64,000 bases of DNA from Cyanobacteria bacterium RU_5_0 (GCA_012033255.1 JAAUSF010000004.1:1-64000), one strand, 5' to 3'; counted from the first letter of the stretch, positions 8,326 to 18,384 are shown. Program-made: numbers and translations. The notes: a model not told the origin generated them from the sequence alone.

Positions 8326-8526
8326 TTAAACCTCCGTTGCCATCTGATATCGCCAGTTTACAACGGAGGATCGAAAATAATGCGAAGTCGGTTCGAGGGT
8401 TTCTCCATAAGCTTCACCCGCAACACGATATCGCCAGTTTAGAGCAGGGGGCTTACGAACAGATCGTATGGAACGAGGAGAGTACTCTAGAATTTGGGCA
8501 CGATAAATCAGTTTCACAACGCTCAT
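8326..8526 (-). CDS. DUF4278-like small protein
   Basis: 66 residues. The N-terminus VVKLIYRAQILEY matches the K-L-x-Y-R-G start of DUF4278, a short cyanobacterial domain of unknown function, and NWRYR/NWRYQ recur at about residues 30 and 57. It is directly joined (0 bp) to the downstream membrane-protein gene. A second, clearer DUF4278 protein lies 230 bp upstream on the same strand. The family call rests on motif resemblance only. Confidence 0.6.
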   Translation of the reverse strand: MSVVKLIYRAQILEYSPRSIRSVRKPPALNWRYRVAGEAYGETLEPTSHYFRSSVVNWRYQMATEV

Positions 8527-8599
8527 GGTAATCTAACTCCAGTTTAATGGGGGCAAATTATATCCATTTGTGGCGACAGTAGCTTGCTCCGTTGAAGTG

Positions 8600-8698
8600 A
8601 GGGGTTGGGAGTGGATGGGTCGATGGGGGAAGCCAAGGCAAGCGGTGTTGGATGTCCACCCATCCACTCATCCATCCATCCACCCCTCCACCCCTCAA
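8600..8698. repeat. GGATGGG/CCATCCA short-repeat patch
   Basis: The left half is G-rich (GTGGATGGGTCGATGGGG) and the right half is an array of CCAT/CCAC units. The two halves are roughly complementary, so a long imperfect hairpin is possible. It is one of several heptamer-type repeat patches here and lies between two DUF4278 genes. The frame that crosses it has no protein-like composition. Confidence 0.6.
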
Positions 8699-8754
8699 CT
8701 CAAGGTTGACAATCTGCTGGTTAATTGGATTCAAACCAATCCTGAGATGTCTAC

Positions 8755-8988
8755 CTAGAATGCACTCGCAAGATCCGGATTGATATCCGGGTTGACAGAG
8801 TATTCAACCACAGGGCGATAGTTTGCTCCGCGATACTTCAGATTCAGCCGGAGTTGCCGAACTGGAGATATCGTATTATGTTTCGCCCGCACAACTGCAC
8901 CTCGATAAGCACCAATAACGGCACCCTCAGAAACATTAATGACAGGAGAAGTGAGTTCGTAGCTGATACCGCGATAAGTGAGTTTCAT
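8755..8988 (-). CDS. DUF4278 domain-containing protein
   Basis: 77 residues starting at MKLTYRGISYE, the canonical opening of DUF4278, with a second LKYRGANYRP repeat near residue 50. A longer frame to 9051 exists, but the start at 8988 has AAGGT upstream and fits the family. The role is unknown; members are common in filamentous cyanobacteria. It is on the same strand as the other DUF4278-like gene. Confidence 0.78.
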   Translation of the reverse strand: MKLTYRGISYELTSPVINVSEGAVIGAYRGAVVRAKHNTISPVRQLRLNLKYRGANYRPVVEYSVNPDINPDLASAF

Positions 8989-9083
8989 GGAGCCGACCTT
9001 CTTGAAATCGATAGTTCCAAGGTATCTAGAAGCAGGAGACTTCACATCCAATAATTGTCACGATCGCACCATTACATTTGTCA

Positions 9084-9146
9084 TGGGCAGAGAACAGGAA
9101 ACAGGAAACAGGGAACAGAGAACAGAGAACAGGAAACAGGGGCAGG
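9084..9146 (+). repeat. GGAAACA/GAGAACA heptamer array
   Basis: About eight imperfect head-to-tail 7-mers of the family GGAAACA, GGGAACA and GAGAACA. It lies in the gap between the DUF4278 gene and the NarL regulator. Arrays of this type are well known in cyanobacterial intergenic DNA as short tandemly repeated repetitive sequences. Confidence 0.75.
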
Positions 9147-9187
9147 GCTGTAGGAAGCTGAAGGAAAGTGCTACCGCCCTCACCCCC

Positions 9188-9871
9188 TCACCCCTCACCC
9201 TCCGGGTTCTCCAGCCAGGAAAGAAATGAATTCGCCACGATCGCGGCTTGGGTGCGATCGCGCAAGTTTAAGCGAGAGAGAATATGGCTGATGTGATTTC
9301 GGACGGTTCCTTCGGAGATGAAAAGGGTTTGGGCAATCTCTCGATTACTTGCGCCTGTCGCAATCATTCGTAATACTTCTCGTTCTCTGGTTGTTAGTTC
9401 CGTTAGTCCGGGGGGCAGTTTTTCCGGCTCAGGAGAATTAGTTGGGGCTTGAGCGATCATTTTTTCTAGGATGCCAGGTCCAAACTGGGTGTAGCCTCGA
9501 TCGATCGATCGAATCACTTCCGCTAACTCTTCAGAAGGCGTATCTTTCAGCAAATAGCCTTTTGCCCCATATCGCAGCGCCTCCGCGACATACTTGGCAT
9601 CATCAAAAGTGGTTAACACTAGAATTTTTGTGCCCGGAAACTGCTGGCAGATATGTTGAGTAGCGGTTACACCATCCATCACAGGCATTCGGATATCCAT
9701 TAGCACGACATCAGGCGGAGTCGATTGGGTGGATAACGCTTCCACTAATTCAACGGCTTGCTGACCATTTCCTGCTTCGCCCACGACTCGAAGATCAGAC
9801 TTAGTTTCGAGGAGAATCTTCAAGCCGCGACGGACAATTTCTTGGTCTTCAACCAGCACGATTCGGATCAT
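9188..9871 (-). CDS. NarL/FixJ-family response regulator
   Basis: 227 residues. The receiver domain (1-120) has acidic residues E8-D9, phospho-acceptor D59 in LMDIRMP, the conserved Thr/Ser region VLTTFDD and K in YLLKD. The LuxR-type helix-turn-helix follows (LTTREREVLRMIATGASNREIAQTLFISEGTVRNHISHIL, about 157-200). It lies 22 bp behind the REC-histidine kinase gene and is its obvious partner. The target genes cannot be told from the sequence; the divergent hybrid kinase and the RND pump nearby are candidates. Confidence 0.93.
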   Translation of the reverse strand: MIRIVLVEDQEIVRRGLKILLETKSDLRVVGEAGNGQQAVELVEALSTQSTPPDVVLMDIRMPVMDGVTATQHICQQFPGTKILVLTTFDDAKYVAEALRYGAKGYLLKDTPSEELAEVIRSIDRGYTQFGPGILEKMIAQAPTNSPEPEKLPPGLTELTTREREVLRMIATGASNREIAQTLFISEGTVRNHISHILSRLNLRDRTQAAIVANSFLSWLENPEGEG

Positions 9872-9893
9872 AGGAGTTCATTTAAATTCAAAA

Positions 9894-11003
9894 TTAATTC
9901 TTAATTCCGACGGGAAAGGAAGCCACAATTTGACACCCTGCTCCAGGTGCGCTGGTGATTTCGAGATGACCTCCAACCGCATCGATTCGTTCTTGCATTC
10001 CTTGAAGCCCAAATCCAGTTCGATTTTCACTAATTCGGAAGCCTTTACCATTATCGCGGAGAATGAGTTGTAATCCAGATTCATCCGACTGAAGCTGAAT
10101 TGTGACCGCAGTGGCGTTGGCGTGTTTGCAGATGTTGGTTAAGCCTTCTTGAACGATGCGATAGATCACAGTGCTAAGTTGATGTGATAAAGGACGAGAT
10201 AACTGAATGTGGCACTCTGGCTCGATCCCGATGGTGTTGTGAAATTCTTGAGTGAGGGTGGCGATCGCGCCTTCCAACAATTTTCCTTGCAATGGGTCAG
10301 ATCGCATATCTGAAACCGATTGCCGCACCGCTTTCAACGCTTCGGAGCCGAGTTGCTTTGCCTCCACCAAAAATTCATAGGCTCTATCAGGGGCGTCCCG
10401 CCATAAGGTCAGCGTCGTTTCGATTTGGATGTTGAGGGCGACCAGCGCATGACCGAGTGAGTCATGAATGTCACGGGCGATCCGGTTGCGCTCTTCCAGG
10501 GTTGCCATTTCTTCAATGCGTTGATTGAGTGCCCGTTCCTGTTCTAAGGATCGGCGGAGTTCGGCTTCAGCATGTTGCAGGCGATCGTTCTGTGCCTGGA
10601 GTTGGGCTTGCAGTCGGCGGCGAGACAGTTGGTTTTCCACTCGCACTAATACTTCTTCTACCTGAAAGGGTTTGGTAATATAGTCTACACCTCCGGTGGT
10701 GAAGGCTTTTACCTTGTCGAAAACTTCATTCAGGGCACTGATAAAAATAACCGGAATATCTTCGGTCACTGGATTCGCTTTGAGATGTTGACACACTTCG
10801 TAACCGCTCATCCCTGGCATATTGATATCAAGTAGGATCAAGTCAGGGGGTTGCCCTTGTGCCCCCATGAGGGCGGCGGAACCACTCTTGACGCTACGAA
10901 CGTCATATCCCTGATCAGTGAGCATCACAGATAGCAGGCGTAGGTTATCGGGAGTATCATCAACAAGGAGAATATCTCCTTTAGAGGATAGATCGGAGTT
11001 CAT
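9894..11003 (-). CDS. Receiver-containing histidine kinase (REC-HisKA_3-HATPase)
   Basis: 369 residues, no membrane segment. Residues 8-125 form a receiver (D59 in LLDINMP, K in ITKPF). A coiled coil follows (about 125-170), then the HisKA_3 dimerisation helix with H180 in RIARDIHDSLGHAL, and a HATPase with IVQEGLTNICKHANA and LRDNGKGF...GFGLQGMQERI. HisKA_3 kinases typically pair with NarL-type regulators, and one follows 22 bp downstream. With an N-terminal receiver and no sensor domain, it is probably itself driven by another kinase; the hybrid kinase divergent at 11354 is a plausible source. That phosphorelay is inferred. Confidence 0.92.
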   Translation of the reverse strand: MNSDLSSKGDILLVDDTPDNLRLLSVMLTDQGYDVRSVKSGSAALMGAQGQPPDLILLDINMPGMSGYEVCQHLKANPVTEDIPVIFISALNEVFDKVKAFTTGGVDYITKPFQVEEVLVRVENQLSRRRLQAQLQAQNDRLQHAEAELRRSLEQERALNQRIEEMATLEERNRIARDIHDSLGHALVALNIQIETTLTLWRDAPDRAYEFLVEAKQLGSEALKAVRQSVSDMRSDPLQGKLLEGAIATLTQEFHNTIGIEPECHIQLSRPLSHQLSTVIYRIVQEGLTNICKHANATAVTIQLQSDESGLQLILRDNGKGFRISENRTGFGLQGMQERIDAVGGHLEITSAPGAGCQIVASFPVGIKN

Positions 11004-11353
11004 GGTGGATTAATCTCAACGCACTAAAGTGACGAAAATCGTGCGACATGGTAAACCTATCGTACTCTTCATTAACTTAAAATCTAAAACTCATAAAAAA
11101 ATGGCAAAGGATGATACTTCGCCAACAGATTCATTTAGAGTGAAAACAATGGACGGCAATGGACGGCAATAGAGCTTTTTCTATAGTCAGCAAATTTTAC
11201 AGTTAGTTCGATGAATGGTTTTGCAGTGGCAATAATGGCGAGATATTGGTTCGATCGCTCCCCCTCTCATCAGTACCCTGATCATCATCAGCACCCTGAT
11301 TATCATTCTTCCGCTCAACGCAGGCTGACTGGAGATCACAGGAGGAAGCCACA
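11004..11353. other. Divergent intergenic region upstream of two kinase genes
   Basis: 350 bp between divergent kinases must hold both promoters. It contains a direct repeat AATGGACGGC (about 11150-11170) and an 18-bp direct repeat built on CATCAG(T/C)ACCCTGAT (about 11268-11303). A 40-codon histidine-rich frame at 11235-11357 ends on an ATGA overlap with the downstream kinase start. AGGAGGAAG sits before that start. No other structure was recognised. Confidence 0.5.
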
Positions 11354-14300
11354 ATGACCCTTCTCAACCGTTCTACATCTCCAACCGCTCAATCCCCGAC
11401 TCCAAATCCCAATTTCAATCCTAAGCCTGATGTGCCAAAAGCCTTCTTGTCACTGGCTGGCTATTTGGGGTTCGCAGGAGCGACGCTGCTATTCATCTTT
11501 TTGTGGGTGAAGTCGCAGGCGATCGACCCCAATCAGCACAGCCGCTATGCAACTTCCCTCCGGTGGACTCAGGAGATCAACGCTCGTGTTAATCAAAATA
11601 TCCTATTGGCAAGAGATGGATTGCTCACCTACAACGAACCCGTTTTGATTGCCAATGAACTAGCTGAATTGAAAAACATTCAGACGGATCTGAGCCAACC
11701 TCCTGATTTCATCGATCCGATCGAACGCGAAAAGCTTAATCGACTGTTGCAAGACCATATCCAAGTTTGGCAGGAGAAGGAAACCCTGATTGCGCGATTT
11801 CAGCTTCAAAATACGCTTCTCCGCGACTCGCTCATGGATTTTCCGCTTTCTGTCACCAAACTGATTGAGCAAGATACCACTGATTCCGCCTTAGCGACTC
11901 GCCTCAATATGTTGCTCCGCGATATGTTGCTATTCAACCTCTCCACGGATGAAACGTTAGCACCGCAAATTAAGCGACAGATTGATCAATTGAATGCTGA
12001 TCCACGGGTCGTTGATCTCCCAGAGTTGAAAACGGCGATCGCCCAGGCGCAACGCATCCTGAATAGCCATTCTCAAGTGAACCAGTTGGTTGACCAAATA
12101 TTTGCGTTGCCCACCAATCGACATAGCGAGGCATTGATCCAGGAATATAACCTGGCATACCAGCAAGCCCTGGATACGACGAATGCTTATCGAATTTGGC
12201 TATATCTGCTGTCGATCGCCCTGGTGACATGGATCGCCGCCTCGGTGATTCTCAAGTTGCGGCTATCTGCCAAAGCTATGCAGCGCAGCGAAGCAAAATT
12301 CCGCAACATCTTCGAGAACTCGCAAGTGGGCATCTTCCGGACTCGCTTGGAAGATGGGTTAGTGTTGGATGCAAATCAACGCTTCGCGACGATGATCGGC
12401 TACAACACGCCAGCCGAAATGATTGGCAGTATGCGGACAACGGATTTTTACATTGATCCAAACCGTCGTCGGGATGCGATCGCGTCCTTACGCCGCCACG
12501 GTGAAGTTGACAACTTCGAGGCACAGTTTCGTAAACGAGACGGAACCGTGATCTGGGGGCTTTATTCCGCTCGGCTTAGCCCAGGCAAAGATTATATGGA
12601 AGGTGTGATTGCAGAAATCACCGATCGCAAACAAGCCGAAGAATCTCTGCGCCAGAGTGAAGAACGGCTCCGCGCTATCTTTGACAATGCGGCGATCGGG
12701 ATTGCTGTTGCAACGATCGAGGGCAAGTGCTTGCGGGTGAATGCCGCCATGCAAAAATTAGTAGGCTACAGCGAGGAAGAGCTACAACAGATTGAGTTTA
12801 TAAAATATACCCATCCAGATGATCTAGAACTGGATATGGGATTTTATCGAGAACTATTGGCAGGAGAACGAGATGCGTACCAGATTGAAAAACGCTATAT
12901 CCGCAAAGAAGGACAGCCGATTTGGGTACGGTTGACTGTTGCTGCTGTTCTGGATGAAGCAGGTGAGGCATTATTTATCATTACGACAACTGAGGATATT
13001 AGTGAACGCAAGCGCAGCGAAACTGAACGTAAACAAGCGGATGAAGCCTTGCGCCAAAGTGAAGCCACCAACCGCGCCTTAATTAGTGCCATCCCAGATC
13101 TGATGATGCGGATCAAACGAGACGGCACTTATCTCGACTTTATTCCGGCTAAAAACTTCAAGACCTTCATCGCTCGTTCTCAAATCATCGGTAGCAACGT
13201 CTACGAAACCATGCCATTTGAGTTAGCCAAACAACGCATGGAATATGTAGAACAAGCATTGGAAACGAGTGAACCCCAAATTTACGAATTTGAATTCCCA
13301 ATGGACGATGGGGTGCAAATTGAAGAAGCCCGGATTGTGGTGAGTGGCGAAGATGAGGTGATGGTCATTGTTCGAGATATCACTGAACGCAAACGCACCG
13401 AAGCCGCTCTCCAACAAGCCGTGGAAGCTGCACAGGTGGCAAACCGCGCCAAGAGCCAGTTCCTTTCTAACATGAGCCATGAGTTACGAACGCCGCTTAA
13501 TGTCATTCTTGGCTTTACGCAACTGATGACGCGCAGTGGCACTCTTGACTCGCAAAACCAGGGCTACCTGGACACGATCAGCCGCAGTGGTGAACACTTG
13601 CTGACTCTGATTAACGATGTGTTAGAAATGTCTAAGATCGAAGCGGGTCGAATCACGCTCAACGAATCGGATTTTGATCTGCACGATCTCTTAAATTCGC
13701 TGCAACAGATGCTCCAACTCAAGGCAGAATCTAAGGGGTTGCATCTTTCGTTTGAGCGATCGGAGAATGTCCCTCGCGCCATCCACGCTGACGAAAGCAA
13801 GCTTCGTCAAGTCCTTATGAATTTACTAGGCAACGCCATCAAGTTTACGCAGGTCGGCAGCGTCATATTGCGCGTCAGATGGGAAGACGAAGCGATGCAA
13901 CAATGGAGAGATGAGGAAATGAAGCAATGGCAAAATAAAACCCTAAAACACCCAGCTACCCCTGAAGAGAATCCCTCCTCCCTCACTTCCCCGCTCCCCC
14001 ACTCCCCCATTTCCCCCACTCCTCAACTCCATTTTGAAATTGCCGACACTGGACCTGGCATCGCATCGACTGAGTTAGAGCATTTATTTGAACCGTTTGT
14101 GCAAACGGAAACGGGGCGTAATTCCAATGAGGGAACTGGCCTGGGCTTGGCAATCAGCCGTAAATTCGTGCAGTTGATGAGTGGTGAAATTGGCGTCGAA
14201 AGCCAGGTAGGCGTTGGAACGGTCTTTCGGTTTAATATTCAAGCTACTCCAATTGAAGCGGCTCTCATTCAACCACAAAGTCAGCACTATCGGCAGGTGA

Positions 14301-14962
14301 TTGGGTTAGAAACCGGACAGCCTCGCTATCGAATTCTGATTGCTGAAGATCGCCCTGAAAACCGTCAACTGCTGCTGGAATTGCTGACACCGGCTGGCTT
14401 TGATGTGCGTGAAGCCACAAATGGACAGGACGCGATCGTCCTCTGGCAATCTTGGACACCGCATTTGATCTGGATGGATATGCGAATGCCTGTGATGGAT
14501 GGCTACGAAGCCACGAAATGCATCAAAACCTCTGGTCAACCCGCACCAGTGATCATTGCGCTCACAGGCAGTGCTTTTGAAGAAGATCGGGTCACTGCAC
14601 TGGCGATCGGCTGTGACGATTTTGTCCGAAAACCTGTCCGGGCTGAAGTGATTTTTGAGAAGATGGCGGATTTTTTGGGTGTTCAATACATTTATCAAGA
14701 AAATCATCAATTAGCGGCGACTAGCAAACCCGATCACAAGGCAGATAGCTACTCGCTGACCGCAGAAAGTGTATCTGAAATGCCTGCGGATTGGATCGAA
14801 CAATTACATCACGCTGCCGTTCGGGTGAATGGCAAACAAATTAGCAAATTAATTGATCAAATCCCGCCGTCTCATGCTCAAATGGCTGAAGCATTAACTA
14901 AACTTGCCGACAATTTTTGCTTTGAAGAAATCGTTGAACTGACTCAATCCAAAGGCGGTTGA
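11354..14962 (+). CDS. Membrane hybrid histidine kinase (DAHL-PAS-HisKA-HATPase-REC)
   Basis: 1202 residues. TM1 (about 31-50) and TM2 (about 275-295) bracket an all-helical periplasmic domain resembling DAHL. Three PAS units with PAC-type ends (ITDRKQAEESL, ISERKRSETE, ITERKRTEA) span about 310-690. HisKA carries FLSNMSHELRTPL near 700, with the N box in LMNLLGNAIKFT near 820. G1 DTGPGI is near 897, G2 GTGLGLAIS follows, then a receiver (about 990-1110) with D in WMDMRMP. A low-complexity insert (about 842-892, rich in Trp/Gln then Pro/Ser) splits the ATPase domain between the N and G1 boxes. After the receiver is a helical tail of about 90 residues. AGGAGGAAG precedes the ATG. The signal is unknown. 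Confidence 0.92.
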   Translation: MTLLNRSTSPTAQSPTPNPNFNPKPDVPKAFLSLAGYLGFAGATLLFIFLWVKSQAIDPNQHSRYATSLRWTQEINARVNQNILLARDGLLTYNEPVLIANELAELKNIQTDLSQPPDFIDPIEREKLNRLLQDHIQVWQEKETLIARFQLQNTLLRDSLMDFPLSVTKLIEQDTTDSALATRLNMLLRDMLLFNLSTDETLAPQIKRQIDQLNADPRVVDLPELKTAIAQAQRILNSHSQVNQLVDQIFALPTNRHSEALIQEYNLAYQQALDTTNAYRIWLYLLSIALVTWIAASVILKLRLSAKAMQRSEAKFRNIFENSQVGIFRTRLEDGLVLDANQRFATMIGYNTPAEMIGSMRTTDFYIDPNRRRDAIASLRRHGEVDNFEAQFRKRDGTVIWGLYSARLSPGKDYMEGVIAEITDRKQAEESLRQSEERLRAIFDNAAIGIAVATIEGKCLRVNAAMQKLVGYSEEELQQIEFIKYTHPDDLELDMGFYRELLAGERDAYQIEKRYIRKEGQPIWVRLTVAAVLDEAGEALFIITTTEDISERKRSETERKQADEALRQSEATNRALISAIPDLMMRIKRDGTYLDFIPAKNFKTFIARSQIIGSNVYETMPFELAKQRMEYVEQALETSEPQIYEFEFPMDDGVQIEEARIVVSGEDEVMVIVRDITERKRTEAALQQAVEAAQVANRAKSQFLSNMSHELRTPLNVILGFTQLMTRSGTLDSQNQGYLDTISRSGEHLLTLINDVLEMSKIEAGRITLNESDFDLHDLLNSLQQMLQLKAESKGLHLSFERSENVPRAIHADESKLRQVLMNLLGNAIKFTQVGSVILRVRWEDEAMQQWRDEEMKQWQNKTLKHPATPEENPSSLTSPLPHSPISPTPQLHFEIADTGPGIASTELEHLFEPFVQTETGRNSNEGTGLGLAISRKFVQLMSGEIGVESQVGVGTVFRFNIQATPIEAALIQPQSQHYRQVIGLETGQPRYRILIAEDRPENRQLLLELLTPAGFDVREATNGQDAIVLWQSWTPHLIWMDMRMPVMDGYEATKCIKTSGQPAPVIIALTGSAFEEDRVTALAIGCDDFVRKPVRAEVIFEKMADFLGVQYIYQENHQLAATSKPDHKADSYSLTAESVSEMPADWIEQLHHAAVRVNGKQISKLIDQIPPSHAQMAEALTKLADNFCFEEIVELTQSKGG

Positions 14963-14985
14963 TTGGTTCGATCGTAAAGTCGCCA

Positions 14986-17900
14986 TCAAGTCTCCGATTT
15001 TGTGAGTTCGCGGATTTGAGATTTTCGATCTTTGTTCGGTGGAATGAAGCGTTCGCTGCTTTGCTTTGCCAAGATATACAAGATTGGCACCACAAACAAA
15101 CTGAGGATAGTTGCAACCAGATATCCTCCCACTAGAGCCGTTCCGAGAGATTGGCGGCTTTCGGCTCCCGGACCAAAGGCGATCGCCAGAGGGAAGAACC
15201 CGACCAAGCTCGAAATCCCGGTCATTAAGATCGGGCGGAGTCGTTCTTGAGAAGCCTCGATCGCCGCTTGCACGATCGACAATCCCTGTTCTCGCAGTTG
15301 ATTGGCATACTCCACAATCAGAATCGCGTTTTTACCCGCTAAACCAATCAGCATCACCAGACCAATTTGACAATACACATCATTGGGGAAGCCGCGTATA
15401 AATACGGCAGATAAGGCACCCAACACCGCCAACGGCACAGAGAACAAGATAATTACGGGATCAATAAAGCTTTCATACTGAGCGGCTAACACCAGGAAGA
15501 CGAAGATGAGTCCTAGACCAAAAATAATTGGGGCTTGCCCACCTGAACTTTTTTCTTCTAAAGCGGTGCCTGTCCACTCGTAGTCAACGCCCGGCGGAAA
15601 GACTTGTTGAGCCGTCTGCTCCATCGCTTGGAGTGCCTGACCAGAACTCTTGCCCAGAGATGCACCGCCCTGAATTGAAATCGATCGAAACAGATTGTAG
15701 TGAGTAATCGTTTGGGCACTGGTAATGGGTTCAACGGTCACTAAATTCCCCAACGGAATCATCTGGTCGTCATGCGATCGCACATAAAACTGTCGGATAT
15801 CTTCTGGATTAGAGCGAAACTGCTGATCGGCTTGCACATAAACTCGATAGTTGCGTTGATCTAAGGTGAAATCATTGATGTATTGAGAACCCAGAAAGCT
15901 CTGGAGCGTATCAAAGATATCCCCCACATCGACATTCAGGGCTTTGGCACGATCGCGATTGACCTCCACCAAGAGTTGCGGTGTGTTTGCCGTGTAGGTT
16001 GAAAAGACATTTTGCACATTGGGATTTTGATTGACGGCTCCCAGAAACTTGTAGAGATTCTCCACAAAAGCATTCAGTGGCAAGTTGCCTCGGCGGTCTT
16101 GCATTTCCATTTGGAAGCCGCCAAAGTTACCAAGTCCCTGAATCGTCGGCGGCACCAGGGCAAACACTCGTGCTTGAGAAATGCCAAAATACTGTCCTTG
16201 AATTCGCTCAGTTAGAGCTTTCACCGATTGAGTCGCTACATCGGTCCGCTCTTCCCAAGGCTTAAGCAGGGTGAACATGATTCCCTGATTAGGAACAGTT
16301 CCGGCAAAGCTGAAACCTGTCACCGCAAAGTTAGACTCAACTTCCGCCAAACCCCTCACCATTTCGTCGGCTTGATCCAACACTCGCTTGGTATAGTTCA
16401 GCGAAACGCCCTCCGGAGCCTGCACCAACGTAATGAAATAACCCTGGTCTTCTTCTGGCAAGAACGCCGACGGGACGATTTGATACATCCAGACGGTCAG
16501 TGCTAATGTCCCAACAAACAGCGCTAGGACTAAATACTTGATCTGGGCAAGAAACTGGAGTGATCCACGGTAGCGCAAACGCATACCATCTTGAAAGTAG
16601 TTGAATGCTCGAAATAGTCGGGCTAAGATACCCTGACCTTCCGGACGTTGACGGAGCAGGAGAGCAGCAAGGGCAGGAGAAAGGGTAAGCGCGTTGAAGG
16701 TAGAAACGGCGATCGCAAAAGCAATGGTGAGCGCAAACTGCTGGTAAATCGCGCCTGTTGTTCCAGGGAAGAACGCCACAGGCACGAATACCGCCATCAG
16801 CACGAGGGAGGTGGCAACAACCGCACCAGAAAGTTCTCCCATCGCCTCCATTGCCGCTTTAACCGGGTTCATGCCCTGATCTTGCACTTTAGTGGCAATG
16901 GCTTCCGTCACCACGATCGCGTCATCCACCACCACCCCAGTTGCGAGAGTCAACCCAAATAGCGTCAATGTGTTGAGGGAAAATCCGAAGAGTTTGGTAA
17001 AGATGAACGTTCCGATGAGCGCAACCGGAATCGCGATCGCCGGAATCAATGTGGTGCGCCAATCTTGCAAAAAGATGTAGAGAATCAATACCACTAAGGC
17101 GACTGCACTGAACAACGTAATGACCACATCTCTCAGCGATGCCGACACAAAGGTAGTCGTGTCAAAGGCGACCGCGTAGTTGAGACCAGGAGGAAATGAT
17201 TGCTTCAGCCGTTCCAACTCGGCTCGGACTTGCTCGGCGGCGGCTAAAGCGTTCGTACCAGGACGCTGCGTGATCCCCAGACCGATCGCCTCTCGCCCAT
17301 TGTAGGCCAGGAACGAGCCATAGTTCTCTGCTCCTAGCTCAACCCGTCCTACATCTCTCAGCTTGACCAAATCTCCACCATTTCCGGTCTTCAAAATCAA
17401 ATTCTCGAATTCTTCAGCACTGACAAGACGGCTAACGGCTCGGAGGTTCAGTTGATAGTCTTGATCGTCGGCTGTAGGCTGCTGACCGATTTGCCCAGCT
17501 CCCACCTGGATGTTTTGTTCCCGAATGGCATCTGAAACATCCTGTACGGTTAACCCCCTGGCTGCAAGACGATTTGGGTCGAGCCACAGCCGCATAGCAT
17601 ATTTGCGTTCCCCGAAGATTTGGATGTCTCCAACGCCTGCGATCCGCTTCAGGGCATCCGTCATGTAAATGTCGGCATAGTTGCTCATGAAAAGAGCATC
17701 ATAGTCGCCGTTTTCAGGGTAAATCGCGATCGCCATCAGGAAATTACTCGACTGTTGGTTGACGATCACGCCCGTTTGTGTCACCAAGTCAGGTAAAAGC
17801 GGCTCTACCCTCGATATGCGATTCTGCACATTCACTGTGGCGATATCGGGATCTTGGGTTGCATCGAAGGTAACGGTGATCTGGCTGGTTCCGTCGCTGC

Positions 17901-18150
17901 CACTGGTGGAGCTAAGATACCTGACTCCTTCAACTCCGTTGATTTCCTGTTCCAGGACGTTTGTCACCCCGGTTTCAACGGTTTCGGCATCGGCACCCGT
18001 GTAATTTGATGTAACAACCACCTGAACCGGGCTAATCTCCGGAAACTGAGCCACAGGAAGCGTGGGAAGGACGATCGCTCCCAGAAACACAATGATAATG
18101 GAGCAAACTGCGGTAAGGACAGGTCGCTTAATGAAAAAGTTGGCAAACAT
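14986..18150 (-). CDS. RND multidrug efflux transporter permease (HAE1/AcrB family)
   Basis: An inner-membrane proton-driven drug/hydrophobe exporter that works as a trimer with a periplasmic adaptor and an outer-membrane channel. At 1054 residues it has AcrB length. It starts with the typical MFANFFIKRPVLTAV helix, has large porter domains after TM1 and TM7, and keeps the proton-relay Asp pair in TGVVVDDAIVVTEAI. The C-terminal GTALVGGYLVATILSLFVVP segment is also typical. The adaptor gene lies 234 bp upstream on the same strand. No TolC-like gene is adjacent. It converges with the hybrid kinase with only a 23-bp gap. Confidence 0.95.
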   Translation of the reverse strand: MFANFFIKRPVLTAVCSIIIVFLGAIVLPTLPVAQFPEISPVQVVVTSNYTGADAETVETGVTNVLEQEINGVEGVRYLSSTSGSDGTSQITVTFDATQDPDIATVNVQNRISRVEPLLPDLVTQTGVIVNQQSSNFLMAIAIYPENGDYDALFMSNYADIYMTDALKRIAGVGDIQIFGERKYAMRLWLDPNRLAARGLTVQDVSDAIREQNIQVGAGQIGQQPTADDQDYQLNLRAVSRLVSAEEFENLILKTGNGGDLVKLRDVGRVELGAENYGSFLAYNGREAIGLGITQRPGTNALAAAEQVRAELERLKQSFPPGLNYAVAFDTTTFVSASLRDVVITLFSAVALVVLILYIFLQDWRTTLIPAIAIPVALIGTFIFTKLFGFSLNTLTLFGLTLATGVVVDDAIVVTEAIATKVQDQGMNPVKAAMEAMGELSGAVVATSLVLMAVFVPVAFFPGTTGAIYQQFALTIAFAIAVSTFNALTLSPALAALLLRQRPEGQGILARLFRAFNYFQDGMRLRYRGSLQFLAQIKYLVLALFVGTLALTVWMYQIVPSAFLPEEDQGYFITLVQAPEGVSLNYTKRVLDQADEMVRGLAEVESNFAVTGFSFAGTVPNQGIMFTLLKPWEERTDVATQSVKALTERIQGQYFGISQARVFALVPPTIQGLGNFGGFQMEMQDRRGNLPLNAFVENLYKFLGAVNQNPNVQNVFSTYTANTPQLLVEVNRDRAKALNVDVGDIFDTLQSFLGSQYINDFTLDQRNYRVYVQADQQFRSNPEDIRQFYVRSHDDQMIPLGNLVTVEPITSAQTITHYNLFRSISIQGGASLGKSSGQALQAMEQTAQQVFPPGVDYEWTGTALEEKSSGGQAPIIFGLGLIFVFLVLAAQYESFIDPVIILFSVPLAVLGALSAVFIRGFPNDVYCQIGLVMLIGLAGKNAILIVEYANQLREQGLSIVQAAIEASQERLRPILMTGISSLVGFFPLAIAFGPGAESRQSLGTALVGGYLVATILSLFVVPILYILAKQSSERFIPPNKDRKSQIRELTKSET

Positions 18151-18384
18151 TGAGGATTGAGATTGAGGACTGGGACTGGGGGCAGGGAGGAGTGACGCGA
18201 TCGACAGTTAGATTAATGCAAAGTTGAGTGAATGAGCCTTAAAAAATTTTGCATTGAAATCGCTTCGCAGACGATACACGCTGTGGCTTTAAGTTAGCTT
18301 CACCCAACTGGTTGATTAACACACTAATTATTAGCGTACTAATTTTTTGGTCATAGAAAAGCTCAACTTTTGATTGAGTTTGCT

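Noticed and set aside
8570-8758. 62-codon frame across the GGATGGG/CCATCCA patch
   Set aside because: The composition (repeated HPS units) comes from the repeat DNA; no ribosome site.
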